The notes below the pieces were generated by a model. It was not told where the DNA came from. It saw nothing but the letters and a program-made list of their open reading frames with translations, and ran no database searches. A stretch of 59,707 nucleotides of DNA, from assembly GCA_019347575.1 (NCBI GenBank), contig JAHWKY010000031.1:1-59707 (forward strand). Reading direction: 5' to 3'. Shown one piece after another: positions 32,023 to 41,558 of the stretch. Position 1 is the first letter of the stretch. Every line of letters begins with the position of its first letter. Position numbers and translations under genes: made by a program. This DNA is from Actinomycetota bacterium. Its GTDB lineage: Bacteria; Actinomycetota; Nitriliruptoria; Nitriliruptorales; Nitriliruptoraceae.

Positions 32023-32432
32023 GACCCGAGATCGCGCAGCCGCCGGCGACGCTCGCCGGGGTCGGCCTCGGCCACCCACTTCGGTGCCAGCTCCGTCGCG
32101 GTCTCACGAGCGAGCGCGCTGATGTCCTCGCGACCGATCCATCCCGCCAGGCTCTCGAGCTCCTTGACGCCTTCGAGCACCGACTCGGTGTTGTTCGACC
32201 CGAGGTAGGCGTCGACCAGGCGCTGCGGGGACTTCGGATCCTCGTCGAGTAGGATCGGTGCCGCGTGCAGGACCATGTTGATCAGACGTTCGTCGTGTGC
32301 CTCTCGCACGAACTCGGCGAGCCGCTCGAGGCGCTCCTTGCCCGCACCGAAGCGATCGCGCTGCAGATCCTTGAAGTCCTTGCGGAGCTTGCGCAGGCGC
32401 TTGTTGGGATCGACGGGCTTGTACGTCGGCAC
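31968..32432 (-). CDS. Hypothetical helical protein (154 aa)
   Basis: A soluble, charged protein starting VPTYKPVDPNKRLRKLRKDFKDL, probably all-helical. No known domain, signal peptide or cysteine is seen. The GTG at 32432 is chosen because residues upstream of it (rich in proline and arginine) do not look like coding sequence. It overlaps the start of the PLP-enzyme gene downstream, so both are probably in one transcript. Confidence 0.62.
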   Translation of the reverse strand: MPTYKPVDPNKRLRKLRKDFKDLQRDRFGAGKERLERLAEFVREAHDERLINMVLHAAPILLDEDPKSPQRLVDAYLGSNNTESVLEGVKELESLAGWIGREDISALARETATELAPKWVAEADPGERRRRLRDLGSWFGRAFADDVRDQVGDV

Positions 32433-32497
32433 GGGGCTTCCCGGTTGTGGGGGCGGGTGGAGCCTAGTGCCGCGCACGCCGCGGGTACCCGGGAAGC

Positions 32498-32884
32498 TCA
32501 GTGTGGATCGCACTGCTCCTCGGCGTAGGTCTGGATCTCGTCGGCTGCCGCACGGACCTCGTTCTCGTCGATCGCGGCGGCATCGCCCTCGGTGTACCGG
32601 CGGGCGGCATCGACCAGCGTCTCGAGGGCTGGTCGGATGTCGTCGGGGGCGTCCTCGAGGGCGGATGTCGCGTGGTCCAGCGCCTCGCCGTAGTCACCGT
32701 CATCGACGGCGTCGGCTGCCTGGGCCGCATCCACGCAGAACTGGGCGAGGTCGATGCCCTCCTGTACCTCCTCGGCGCCCTCGCCGATCGCCTCCGACGC
32801 CTCTTCCGCCACCTCGGCAGCCTCGTCACAGCCGACACCGGACACCAACAGGACGGCCAGCAGCGGGGCCAGGACGTAGCGCAC
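32498..32884 (-). CDS. Small acidic lipoprotein
   Basis: 128 residues from the GTG at 32884 with GGAG six bases upstream. A hydrophobic signal ([16 protein letters not shown]) ends in a cysteine that could be lipidated, although the GVGC box is not ideal. The mature part is highly acidic and alanine-rich, likely helical, with two later cysteines ([10 protein letters not shown] and EEQCDPH) that could pair. No function recognised. It is divergent from aceE. Confidence 0.65.
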   Translation of the reverse strand: MRYVLAPLLAVLLVSGVGCDEAAEVAEEASEAIGEGAEEVQEGIDLAQFCVDAAQAADAVDDGDYGEALDHATSALEDAPDDIRPALETLVDAARRYTEGDAAAIDENEVRAAADEIQTYAEEQCDPH

Positions 32885-33046
32885 GGTGGTCTCCAGTTGA
32901 CGGCAGCGGTCGAGCACCGACGGTACGTCGACGGCCGAGGCCGGCCGCTACCCGTTCGGACGGGTCGCGACGAGACCGCAGCCCAGATGGCGACCCGTGG
33001 TCGCGTCGCTGGCGGTACGGTCGAGGGTCCCGACCGGGAGACGGCT

Positions 33047-35812
33047 GTGGCGCACGAGATCAACCAGCAGCAGGCCACGGGCGACCGCCCCGATCACCTC
33101 ATCACCGACGGTCTGCCCAGCCAGTACCCCGACGCCGATCCACAGGAGACGGCGGAGTGGCTCGCGTCGCTCGACGCGGTCGTCGAGCACCACGGCCAGG
33201 CACGGGGACGGTTCCTCATGCTCAAGCTGCTCGAGCGGGCGCGGCAGAGCAACATCGGCGTGCCCGCGCTCACGTCCACCGACTTCATCAACACCATCCC
33301 GCCCGACCGTGAGCCCGAGTTCCCCGGGGACGAGCACGTCGAGCGACGCATCCGTGCCTACATCCGGTGGAACGCGGCCGTGATGGTCCACCGCGCCAAC
33401 CTCACCGCCGGTGTCGGCGGCCACATCGGCACCTACGCGTCGGCGGCCAGCCTGTACGAGGTCGGCTTCAACTGGTTCTTCCGCGGCCGTGACCACGAGG
33501 GCGGTGGCGATCAGGTCTTCATCCAGGGGCACGCCTCGCCCGGCATCTACGCGCGTGCCTACCTCGAGGGTCGCATCACCGAGGACCAGATGGACCGTTT
33601 CCGTCGCGAGGTGGAACCCGGTGGTCTGTCGAGTTACCCCCACCCCCGACTGATGCCGGAGTTCTGGGAGTTCCCGACCGTCTCGATGGGACTCGCCGGG
33701 CTCAACGCGATCTACCAGGCGCGCTTCAACCGCTACGTGCACAACCGCGGTATCAAGGACACCAGTCAGCAACGGGTGTGGGCGTTCATCGGAGACGGCG
33801 AGACGGCCGAGCCCGAGACGCTCGGGGCGTTGACGGTCGCGAGCCGCGAGGAGCTCGACAACCTCATCTGGGTCATCAACTGCAACCTCCAGCAACTCGA
33901 CGGTCCCGTGCGAGGCAACGGCAAGATCATGCAGGAGCTCGAGTCGGTGTTCCGCGGCGCGGGCTGGAACGTCATCAAGGTGGTCTGGGGTCGCGAGTGG
34001 GACGAGCTACTGGCGCGTGACACGGATGGGCTGCTGGTCGCGCGGATGAACGAGGTCCCCGACGGGCAGTTCCAGACCTACACGGTCAAGCCCGGCAGCT
34101 ACATCCGCGAGGACTTCTTCGGCTCCGACCCGCGTCTGCTCGCCCTCGTCGAACACCTCAGCGACGAGGACATCGAGCGGCTGCCGCGGGGCGGTCACGA
34201 CTACCGCAAGGTCTACGCCGCGTTCCAGGCCGCGGTGCAGCAGCACGGCTCGCCGACCGTCATCCTCGCGCAGACGATCAAGGGGTGGACGCTCGGACCC
34301 GATTTCGAGGCACGCAACGCGGTCCACCAGATGAAGAAGCTGTCGTCGAAGGCGCTCAAGAACTTCCGCGACCGTCTCTACCTCGAGATCTCCGACGAGG
34401 ACCTCGAGGGCGACCTGCCGCCCTACTTCCACCCGGGCGACGACAGCAACGAGATCGAGTACCTCAAGCAACGTCGCGAGGAGCTGGGCGGCTACCTGCC
34501 GCGACGACGCGTGAGCTACGAGCCGCTGCCGATGCCGGACGACGACGTCTACAGCGAACTCAAGCAGGGCTCGGGTGAGCACGAGGTCGCGACCACGATG
34601 GCGTTCGTCCGCCAACTCAAGGACCTGCTCAAGGTCGAGGGGCTCGGCGAGCGCATCGTGCCGATCATCCCCGACGAGGCCCGCACGTTCGGGATGGACT
34701 CGCTGTTCCCATCGTTGAAGCTCTACGACCCGCACGGGCAGACCTACGAGTCGGTCGACCGTGACATGCTGCTGAGCTACCAGCAGGCCAAGGACGGTCA
34801 GATGCTCCACGAGGGCATCACCGAGGCCGGATCGATGGGTTCGTTCCACGCGGTCGGGACGAGCTACGCGACCCACGGCGAGGCTTTCGTCCCCGTCTAC
34901 GTCTTCTACTCCATGTTCGGCTTCCAGCGCACCGCTGACCTGATCTGGTCGGCTGCGGATCAGCGTGCGCGGGGGTTCCTCATCGGGGCCACGGCCGGCG
35001 GCACCACGCTGACCGGCGAAGGTCTGCAGCACATGGACCGGCACAGCCACCTGTTCGCGCTGAGCAACCCGGCGGTGCGGGCCTACGATCCCTCGTTCGC
35101 CTACGAGATCTCGATCATCGTTCAGCACGCCCTCGAGGAGATGTACGGCGGCGGCGTGGAGGACGACGAGGACCGCATCTACTACATGACCGTCTACAAC
35201 GAACCGGTCGTGCAGCCGGCGATGCCGGACCACGTCGACCCCGAGAGGGTCGTGCAGGGCATGTACCGCTACCGCGATCCGGACGGCGGGACGCACGAGG
35301 CGCACATCCTCTCGAGCGGCACGATCATGATGGAGGCCCTTCGGGCACAGCAGCTGCTCGCCGACGAGTGGGACGTCGCCGCGACGGTCTGGAGCTGCCC
35401 CGGCTGGAACCAGCTGCTCCGCGACGGCGGCGAGTGCGACAACTGGAACCGCACCCACCCCGACGGACCCGAGCGCGTGCCCATGGTGACGCGCTTCCTC
35501 GAGGGCACCTCAGGTGTGTACGTCGCCGTCACGGACTGGATGAAGGCGACCCCGACCCAGATCGCGGACTGGATCCCCGGCCCCTACGCGGTTCTGGGCA
35601 CGGACGGCTTCGGTCGTTCGGACACGCGCGAGAAGATGCGCCGTTTCCACCTCATCGACGCCGAGAGCACGGTCGTCACCGTGCTCGGGGCGCTCGCGAC
35701 CGCGGGCGCGATCGACGGCGGCGTCGTGCGCAAGGCCATCGAGCAGTACGGCCTCGACGTCGACCACCTGCCCTACGTCGGTTGGCGCGACACCGGCGAC
35801 GTCACCGTGTGA
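33047..35812 (+). CDS. aceE: Pyruvate dehydrogenase E1 component (homodimeric)
   Basis: About 921 residues, the size of AceE-type E1. It decarboxylates pyruvate with thiamine diphosphate and passes the acetyl group to the E2 lipoyl domain. The ThDP motif runs from [11 protein letters not shown] to [14 protein letters not shown]. Other hallmarks are [37 protein letters not shown] and [21 protein letters not shown]. The GTG at 33047 has GGGAGA upstream; an ATG 60 bp earlier is possible. E2 and E3 genes are not nearby. Confidence 0.95.
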   Translation: MAHEINQQQATGDRPDHLITDGLPSQYPDADPQETAEWLASLDAVVEHHGQARGRFLMLKLLERARQSNIGVPALTSTDFINTIPPDREPEFPGDEHVERRIRAYIRWNAAVMVHRANLTAGVGGHIGTYASAASLYEVGFNWFFRGRDHEGGGDQVFIQGHASPGIYARAYLEGRITEDQMDRFRREVEPGGLSSYPHPRLMPEFWEFPTVSMGLAGLNAIYQARFNRYVHNRGIKDTSQQRVWAFIGDGETAEPETLGALTVASREELDNLIWVINCNLQQLDGPVRGNGKIMQELESVFRGAGWNVIKVVWGREWDELLARDTDGLLVARMNEVPDGQFQTYTVKPGSYIREDFFGSDPRLLALVEHLSDEDIERLPRGGHDYRKVYAAFQAAVQQHGSPTVILAQTIKGWTLGPDFEARNAVHQMKKLSSKALKNFRDRLYLEISDEDLEGDLPPYFHPGDDSNEIEYLKQRREELGGYLPRRRVSYEPLPMPDDDVYSELKQGSGEHEVATTMAFVRQLKDLLKVEGLGERIVPIIPDEARTFGMDSLFPSLKLYDPHGQTYESVDRDMLLSYQQAKDGQMLHEGITEAGSMGSFHAVGTSYATHGEAFVPVYVFYSMFGFQRTADLIWSAADQRARGFLIGATAGGTTLTGEGLQHMDRHSHLFALSNPAVRAYDPSFAYEISIIVQHALEEMYGGGVEDDEDRIYYMTVYNEPVVQPAMPDHVDPERVVQGMYRYRDPDGGTHEAHILSSGTIMMEALRAQQLLADEWDVAATVWSCPGWNQLLRDGGECDNWNRTHPDGPERVPMVTRFLEGTSGVYVAVTDWMKATPTQIADWIPGPYAVLGTDGFGRSDTREKMRRFHLIDAESTVVTVLGALATAGAIDGGVVRKAIEQYGLDVDHLPYVGWRDTGDVTV

Positions 35813-35819
35813 GGACAGG

Positions 35820-36292
35820 GATGTGTGGTTGACGCGGTATCCCGCGCCCACCACGCATCCTTGGGGCAGGGGAGGTCACGGGCTCTTCGGCGGCGGATCC
35901 TCTCAAAGGCTGTGACGTCCGCTGGACCGGCGGGTCTCGGGCGCCGGCGGGGTGCGCGGCTACTGGACCTCGGGTGAGCACGTCGACCCGACGACTGGCG
36001 AGTCCCCCGAAGCCACCCGCTGCGATCCCATCCCCTACGGCGGAGGCGGCACGCCCAGCAGCGCCACCCCGTCACGGCTCATGCACAACTCGCAGCGCGA
36101 CCTCGCCCTGTCCATCCCGGACGAAGAGGGCTCACACGGCGTGGTCCTCAAGGCCACCGAGGAGGCCATCTCGTCGAACTGCAACTCCTCCGGGCGGCTG
36201 GCGACCTACGACCTTCGGCTACCTCTGCCCGCTCACCTGACCTGATCCCAACGGTGCGAGGTTGGCGCGGCATCTCGCGTCAACCACACATC
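35820..36292. mobile_element. 473-bp segment with 29-bp terminal inverted repeats
   Basis: The two ends, 35820-35848 and 36264-36292, are inverted copies matching at 26 of 29 bases, with the outer 17 identical (GATGTGTGGTTGACGCG). No transposase fits inside, so it could be a non-autonomous (MITE-like) element. No clear target-site duplication is visible. One short open frame lies within. Alternatively these could be two related regulatory sites. Confidence 0.45.
35952..36245 (+). CDS. Possible small protein inside the inverted-repeat segment
   Basis: A 97-residue frame from a GTG at 35952 with reasonable G/C third-position bias. The product (YWTSGEHVDPTTGES at the start, MHNSQRDLALSIPDEEG in the middle) has two cysteines and no hydrophobic segment. 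It matches nothing I know. It could be a fragment of a larger gene caught in the element or a real cargo gene. The frame has a poor ribosome site. Confidence 0.33.
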   Translation: MRGYWTSGEHVDPTTGESPEATRCDPIPYGGGGTPSSATPSRLMHNSQRDLALSIPDEEGSHGVVLKATEEAISSNCNSSGRLATYDLRLPLPAHLT

Positions 36293-36345
36293 GTCGAGCC
36301 TGAGCGGCGTTCGGGATGGCCGTGCAGCGTGACTAGCGTCGGGGC

Positions 36346-37644
36346 ATGGACCGTCACCACCGCAACCAGTTGCTGCTCGTCGGCGTCCTCGTCGGCCTGA
36401 CCATCCTCGGACTGGTCGTCCTGTGGCCCGATGCGGGGCGCCTGCCCGAGGTCGATCCGCCGGAGGACCTCGTCGGTGGACGACTCGTCTCGGTGGAGCT
36501 GTTCGAGGAGGAGGCGGACCCGTCGTTCGGGATGTCGGGCGAGATGGTTCGGCTCGACGTCGAGCTCACCGATGGAGCCGACCGGGGGGAGACCGTCACC
36601 ATCGAAGCTCCGGTCGAGGGCTACCCGGAGTTCGAGGTCGGCGACGCGGTCCAGCTCGCGACCTCCGAGATCCAGGGCGAGGTGATGTACTTCGTCGTCG
36701 ACTTCGACCGGACCGGGGCGTTGGTGGCGCTGGGTCTGCTCTTCGTCATCGCCGTCGTCGCGATCAGCCGCTGGAAGGGGGTGCGGTCCCTCATCGGCCT
36801 GGGCCTCTCGCTGCTGGTGGTGACCGAGTTCATCATCCCTGGGATCGTCACCGGCGGGAACCCCGAGTTCGTGGCGCTCGTCGGGGCGATGGCCGTGATG
36901 CTCCTGACCCTCTACCTCGCGCACGGCGTCAACGAAATGACCACCGCTGCCGTGCTCGGCACGACCGCGGCCCTCACGCTGACCATCGCGCTCGCGACCC
37001 TGTTCATCGACCTCGGGAAGCTCACCGGCTTCGCCAGCGAGGAGGCCAACCTCGCCCGCTTCGCCATCGAGGGTCTCGACCTCAAGGGACTCGTGCTGGC
37101 GGGGTTGATCATCGCAGCCCTCGGCGTGCTCGACGACGTGACAGTCACCCAGGCCTCGACCGTGTTCGCGCTACACGACGCCAACCCGAACCAGGGCTGG
37201 GGCGAACTGTTCAGGCGTGCGATGACGGTCGGTCGCGACCACATCGCCTCCACCGTGAACACGCTGTTCCTCGCGTACGCCGGAGCGTCTCTCGCCCTAC
37301 TCGTGCTGTTCGCGACCGGTGGGTTGAGCACCGGCGAGATCGTCAACACCGAGGTGCTCGCCGAGGAGATCGTCAAGACCGTCGTGGGCTCGCTCGGGCT
37401 CATCTCGGCGGTGCCGTTCACCACCGCGCTCGCGGCGACGACGGCGCTGCGGCGTCCCCGGACCGCCATCGGGGCAGCGGCGGGCCACGTCCACGCTGGG
37501 CCGGTCGTGCCGCACCCCGTCCTCGACGACCGCCCCGACGAGGACCTCGACGACGAGGAGCGCGCCTACCGCTCCTGGGTGCGGTTCCTCCGAGACGGAC
37601 CCGCGTCGGGGCTTCCCGAGCGTCCTCCCGATGACGAGTCCTGA
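36346..37644 (+). CDS. YibE/F-like membrane protein
   Basis: 432 residues. One N-terminal helix precedes an extracytoplasmic beta domain (~40-120) and then about seven hydrophobic helices. Features of the YibE/F family are LAHGVNEMTTAAVLGTTAALTLT and GVLDDVTVTQASTVFAL, with the conserved Asp-Asp and polar residues inside the membrane. The cytoplasmic tail is acidic with two histidines (GHVHAGPVVPH), which might bind metal. The transported substrate is unknown for the family. The ATG at 36346 follows the inverted-repeat segment by 53 bp. Confidence 0.87.
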   Translation: MDRHHRNQLLLVGVLVGLTILGLVVLWPDAGRLPEVDPPEDLVGGRLVSVELFEEEADPSFGMSGEMVRLDVELTDGADRGETVTIEAPVEGYPEFEVGDAVQLATSEIQGEVMYFVVDFDRTGALVALGLLFVIAVVAISRWKGVRSLIGLGLSLLVVTEFIIPGIVTGGNPEFVALVGAMAVMLLTLYLAHGVNEMTTAAVLGTTAALTLTIALATLFIDLGKLTGFASEEANLARFAIEGLDLKGLVLAGLIIAALGVLDDVTVTQASTVFALHDANPNQGWGELFRRAMTVGRDHIASTVNTLFLAYAGASLALLVLFATGGLSTGEIVNTEVLAEEIVKTVVGSLGLISAVPFTTALAATTALRRPRTAIGAAAGHVHAGPVVPHPVLDDRPDEDLDDEERAYRSWVRFLRDGPASGLPERPPDDES

Positions 37645-37727
37645 TCGGCTCAGAACCGCCTGGATCGCCCCGTAGCCCCCCGTAGCCCCCCAACGGAGCC
37701 GGTATCCTGCCCGACCGCACCGATCGT

Positions 37728-37742
37728 GCACGTCGGACGTGC
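37728..37742. promoter_or_regulatory. Palindromic site, possible operator
   Basis: GCACGTCGGACGTGC is a perfect 7-bp inverted repeat around one base, in the 228-bp gap between the YibE/F gene and a convergent small gene. Its position after both genes' 3' ends is odd for an operator, so it may also be a chance palindrome in GC-rich DNA. Confidence 0.3.
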
Positions 37743-37872
37743 GTGCGAACAGACCAGGGATCACAGACGCCGAGGACGATCGCGCGGCGCACCCCACCGC
37801 AACGAGGAACGTCCGACGTCGTGCCGGCCTGACCGACTCAGCAGCAGACGCCGTCGGCTCCCGCCGGGGGCG

Positions 37873-38100
37873 TCATGCGTCCGCGACGCCGCGGTCACCA
37901 GGCGGATGGGTCAGCGCATCGCGGATGGCCGCGGCGAACGGCAGACCGGCGACGGCCTCTAGAGCGTCGTCGACGCCGGCCCGGTACGCCGCGGCGTCCT
38001 CGAACAGCCAGGCGTTGTCGCGGAGCTGTTGCCGCAAGGCCAGCGCCACGTGCACGTCTCGGTCGCGGGTGTCGGGTGTCGTTACGGACTCGATAGTCAC
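37873..38100 (-). CDS. Small hypothetical protein (75 aa)
   Basis: The GTG at 38100 is preceded by GGAGGAGG at ideal distance, a strong sign that the frame is translated. The protein (DVHVALALRQQLRDNAWLFEDA in the middle) is predicted to be helical, soluble and cysteine-free. No family is recognised. It converges on the YibE/F gene and is divergent from the secreted propeller-like gene, with about 400 bp in between. Confidence 0.65.
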   Translation of the reverse strand: MTIESVTTPDTRDRDVHVALALRQQLRDNAWLFEDAAAYRAGVDDALEAVAGLPFAAAIRDALTHPPGDRGVADA

Positions 38101-38507
38101 GGTTCCTCCTCCGGTCGGTCCCCGACTGGTGGTCGTACCGACTCCCCGGAGTCATCCCGACGTCGGGACGCGTTCTGCGGCGCCCACTCACCGCGTTGCG
38201 ATCCCAGGGTGGCGATCCCGGCTCGGGGGGACCACCTGCACGAGGGTGAAACGTGGGAACGGACCGCGCTCCGTCGGCGCGCGCGCCCGCTCCGTGGTGG
38301 CGTTTCCACGAGCAGCGCGGGACAGCCTCGAGCGAACCCCCTGCCTACGAGGGACCCGGGCGCACGGTCCTGCCGTCGTGAGGAGCGCGCGCCCAGCGCT
38401 CGGTGCTGGGAGGTGCTCCTCCCGCTCTGGGCGAAATCCTCCCACAGCCGCACGGCGCCGGTCACGGGATCGGGTCTCTGCACGGCGGGACCTCGGGGGT
38501 GTCCCAC
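38101..38507. other. Long divergent intergenic region with a strong stem
   Basis: No gene is supported in these 407 bp between two divergent genes. A 10-bp stem pairs CGTGGGAACG (38252-38261) with CGTTTCCACG (38301-38310), enclosing a further GC-rich structured loop. It could be part of a regulatory RNA leader for the plus-strand gene, but it matches no riboswitch class I know. Confidence 0.35.
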
Positions 38508-40541
38508 ATGCAGCGACCTCGTCGTCATCGTGCCGCCACGACCATCCTTGCGCTCCTCGTCGCTGCACCGGTGCTCCTGGCCGCGACGACCTCCGCACCG
38601 CCGGTGCGCGATCGGGCGCGCCACGCGCGCCCCGATGCGGTCACGGTGACCCGTGGTGACGACGGGGCGCGCGTCGACCGTCCGACCACGAGCCCGGGCC
38701 GACTGGTGGCGAGGTCTGGCGCCCCGGACGATCCCGCTACCCACGCGCGCGCGGTCCGAGCTCTGGCAGCGGCGACGACCGACCTGCCCATCCCGACCAC
38801 CCTCGCGAGGGAGACCGCGGCGGAGGAGCCGACCGAGGCCAACCGTTTCGGTGTCCCGGCGGGCGACCTCGACGGCGACGACCTGACCGACGTGCTCGTC
38901 ACCGAGTACGTCTTCGACACCGCAACCGTGCACGTCGTCGCCCTCAGCGGTGCGGACGGCTCGCAGCTGTGGCGGAGCACCCTGCCCGAGACGGCCTACG
39001 ACGCCTTCGCGTACCCGGCCGGTGACCTCGACGGCGACGACGCCGACGACATCGTGGTCGAGAGCCTCGTCGTCGATCAGGCCCAGGGCGGCGGGGAGTG
39101 CCTACCGCAGGCGTGCCTCTTCGCGGATGGCCTGACCTACTCCTGGTCGCTCCAGGCACGCCGCGGTGGCGACGGCAGCGAGCTTTGGTCGCACGAGTTC
39201 GATGGACAGCTGGGGGCAGCGTTCGGCGAGGGCGGCACCGGCCCGACCTACGTCTGGGAGGAAGCCGTGGTCGCGACCAACGCCGGGGTGTTCGCGATCC
39301 CGGCCGGCGACCTCGACGGCGACGGGGCGGCCGAGCTGCTGCTCAATCGCTGGGACCTCGTGTACGACGACACCTACGGTGAGTTGTTCGGTCCCGCGGC
39401 CGTGTTCGGAGAGGGGATCACGCAGCTGGTGGCCACCAGCGGCGAGGTCCTCGACGGCGCGACGGGCACGAGCCGGCACACCCGGACGTCGGAGTGGGGG
39501 CCGCAGGGCGGTCTGCTGTGGCCGGCCGGCGACCTCGACGGCGACGGTGGCGGGGACCTCACCTGGGAGACGGACTCCTGGACCCCCGCGTGGGCCGGGG
39601 GATGCGCCTACGTCCTTGTCCTACGGCAGTGCGGGTCCACCCCCGGCGGCGGATCGTCGCTCGAGGTTGTGGGGGTCGACGGCGCGACGTTCGCCGACCT
39701 GTGGTCGTCGACGTTCGGGGCGTACACGTGGGTGTTCCCCGGCGGCGACTTCGATGGCGACGGCGCCACCGATCTGATGCTCCACGTGTGGTTGGACGAC
39801 GAGCCCTGGGTCCGGACCGGCGTCGTGTCGGGCCGGACCGGTGCCACGCTCTGGACGCGCGACGTCGATTCGTGGACGGTCCCGGTCGGCCCCATCGGTG
39901 GTGCGCCGGGCGACGACCTCGTCCTCATCGTGTTCGACCTCGACGACCGCGGGTCGACGTTGGTGACCTCGGAGCGGGTGGACGGCGCCACCGGCGACCT
40001 GTTGTTCGTGACCGGGTCCCCGGGCCGTGAGGACTGGGACTGGATGATGATCAGCACGTTCGGCGACGGCGATGCCGACGGGGTCGGCGACATCCTGTTC
40101 GAGGTGGCGTCGTGGAACGGGGGGACGGTCACGCTCGAGTCGGGCCGCACCGGCGATGCGATCCACGACGCCCCGATGACGGGCTGGAGCCTCGCCGCCG
40201 GTGACGTGAACGCTAACGGCGCCACCGACCTGCTGACGATGACGTGGGGTTGGGACCCCGTCACGTCCGCGGACACGATCTCACTCGAGGTCACCACCCT
40301 CCCCGACGGCGCCCCGCTGTGGAGCGCGACCGTCAACGCCTACGACCTGTGGCCCATCCCGGTGCAGGACCTCGCGGGCGACGTTGGCGACGACCTGGTG
40401 GTCTCGGGGTACGCGTACGGCGAGACCTACGAGTCGCGCGTCGCGGTACGCGACGGCCGCACCGGGACCGAGCGGTGGGGCTACGGCGACGAACTCGTCG
40501 GCGGCGGCGAATGGTGGGGCCCCTGCGAGCCGTTCTGCTAG
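38508..40541 (+). CDS. Secreted FG-GAP/VCBS-like propeller protein
   Basis: 677 residues with a signal peptide (RHRAATTILALLVAAPVLLAA). Eight repeats carry a calcium-binding-like loop, most with the pattern P-A-G-D-x-D-G-D-x-x-x-D and a following hydrophobic strand: PAGDLDGDDLTDVLV, PAGDLDGDDADDIVV, PAGDLDGDGAAELLL, PAGDLDGDGGGDLTW, PGGDFDGDGATDLML, and three weaker ones. This spacing suggests a beta-propeller like those of integrin alpha chains. Cysteines are few, including the C-terminal GPCEPFC. No membrane anchor is seen, so it is probably released. Ligand unknown. Confidence 0.82.
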   Translation: MQRPRRHRAATTILALLVAAPVLLAATTSAPPVRDRARHARPDAVTVTRGDDGARVDRPTTSPGRLVARSGAPDDPATHARAVRALAAATTDLPIPTTLARETAAEEPTEANRFGVPAGDLDGDDLTDVLVTEYVFDTATVHVVALSGADGSQLWRSTLPETAYDAFAYPAGDLDGDDADDIVVESLVVDQAQGGGECLPQACLFADGLTYSWSLQARRGGDGSELWSHEFDGQLGAAFGEGGTGPTYVWEEAVVATNAGVFAIPAGDLDGDGAAELLLNRWDLVYDDTYGELFGPAAVFGEGITQLVATSGEVLDGATGTSRHTRTSEWGPQGGLLWPAGDLDGDGGGDLTWETDSWTPAWAGGCAYVLVLRQCGSTPGGGSSLEVVGVDGATFADLWSSTFGAYTWVFPGGDFDGDGATDLMLHVWLDDEPWVRTGVVSGRTGATLWTRDVDSWTVPVGPIGGAPGDDLVLIVFDLDDRGSTLVTSERVDGATGDLLFVTGSPGREDWDWMMISTFGDGDADGVGDILFEVASWNGGTVTLESGRTGDAIHDAPMTGWSLAAGDVNANGATDLLTMTWGWDPVTSADTISLEVTTLPDGAPLWSATVNAYDLWPIPVQDLAGDVGDDLVVSGYAYGETYESRVAVRDGRTGTERWGYGDELVGGGEWWGPCEPFC

Positions 40542-40668
40542 ACGCGGGAGAGCGTCGCACGTTGGTCGATGTGCCGGTCCTGGTGCCTTCTAGCACCCAA
40601 CCCGGCACACCGACGCGACCGAGCGAGACGGCACACCGACGCACAGGCGGCGTAGCGACCGGATTGGC

Positions 40669-40713
40669 GGGTGGTCGGGGGCAGAATCGAACTGCCGACA
40701 CCACGATTTTCAG
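40669..40713. repeat. Attachment site, displaced tRNA-Phe 3' end
   Basis: Forty-five bases identical to 47423-47467, covering the tRNA-Phe 3' part from the anticodon loop to just past the 3' end. The tRNA 5' half is missing here, so this is the original chromosomal 3' end pushed aside by integration. Confidence 0.92.
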
Positions 40714-40793
40714 GAGCGCCTGGCGCACGAATCCGGGCCTCTACAGGCGAACTGAGGCATTTCAGCTCGCCCGAGAGCGCCCGTTGTGGTCGC

Positions 40794-40815
40794 GAGTGGT
40801 CACGGAATGGTCACG
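40794..40815. repeat. Arm-type iterons, left end of the element
   Basis: Two tandem 11-mers, GAGTGGTCACG and GAATGGTCACG, 80 bases inside the left attachment repeat. A matching pair lies near the right end. Their placement on both sides of the core in the circular form fits arm-type binding sites of a tyrosine recombinase. Confidence 0.75.
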
Positions 40816-41331
40816 CCGATCCGGAGCCATGCGGCGGACCCTGGGTCGGTGATGAACTCGAAGCCGCGGGTGGAAGCCTGTCAGCGGCATCCGCGACGCT
40901 CTGGCCGAACGCGTTCCTCGCCCCGAGGTCCGCGATCGCCGCTCGTGTCTCGTCGGGCACGAAGGTGGTGTGCGTGAGCAGCACCGGCGCCCCGAGTTGA
41001 CCGGCGAGTAGTTGCCGGCGAGGGAATCGGGGAACTTGTCACCGCGTGCGATGAGGACCCCATCGGAGGGGTCGAAGCCGTCCCGTGCGATCAGGCTCGC
41101 CGTATCGAAGCGTGTCGAGCCGCGATAGCGCTCGGAGCGGACGAGGCCGTCGCCGGACCAGTCGACCACGGTGCCCGTCACGCCGGGGAACGACGAACGC
41201 GGCGGCGCGGCATCCGACGCGGGCGGTGCGAGTCCGAGCAGCAGCGCCACCCCGAGCAGCGCCCCGAGCACGTACGTGATGGGTCGCTCACGCGCCGGCT
41301 GACCTGCGCGTATGTGGTGACCCATGACCAT
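40811..41331 (-). pseudogene. Frameshifted cell-wall-binding repeat (CWB2) protein remnant
   Basis: The start (ATG at 41331 or 41325) gives a signal peptide (VLGALLGVALLLGLAPPASDA) and the opening of a CWB2 cell-wall-binding repeat: RYRGSTRFDTASLIARDGF and LIARGDKFPDSLAGN. Near 41005-41015 the frame breaks: the expected continuation AGQLGAPVLLTHTTFVPDETRAAI is found one frame away. It then runs on to a TGA at 40811, inside the left iterons, without further repeats. Intact proteins of this kind carry three repeats and a functional domain. This is thus a broken, truncated remnant at the element's edge. Confidence 0.75.
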
Positions 41332-41558
41332 CCCCTCGGCCGCTCCCCGTCGAGCGTCGGTTCCTGCCTCTCAGGGCCACGTGGTCTCGGGGCGGGAGCA
41401 GCGCCCGGGATGGCGGTCCTAGGTCCCTACGGATATCGGAGAACCCCGGACTCCCGACTGCGACCGAGCCGAGAGTTCGCGAGCCGCCGACGGCGCAGGT
41501 TCGGCTGCGCGCCCGCGACCCACCTCACGCCGACCTGAACCGCCTAGGCTCGTGACCG

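Noticed and set aside
38221-38330. Possible cobalamin, c-di-AMP or SAM riboswitch before the propeller gene
   Set aside because: None of the conserved core strings of these classes could be found; only generic stems are visible.
37739-38659. A 306-codon plus-strand frame between the YibE/F and propeller genes
   Set aside because: The product is Arg/Ser/Ala-rich without domain, and it covers a minus-strand small gene with a very strong ribosome site.
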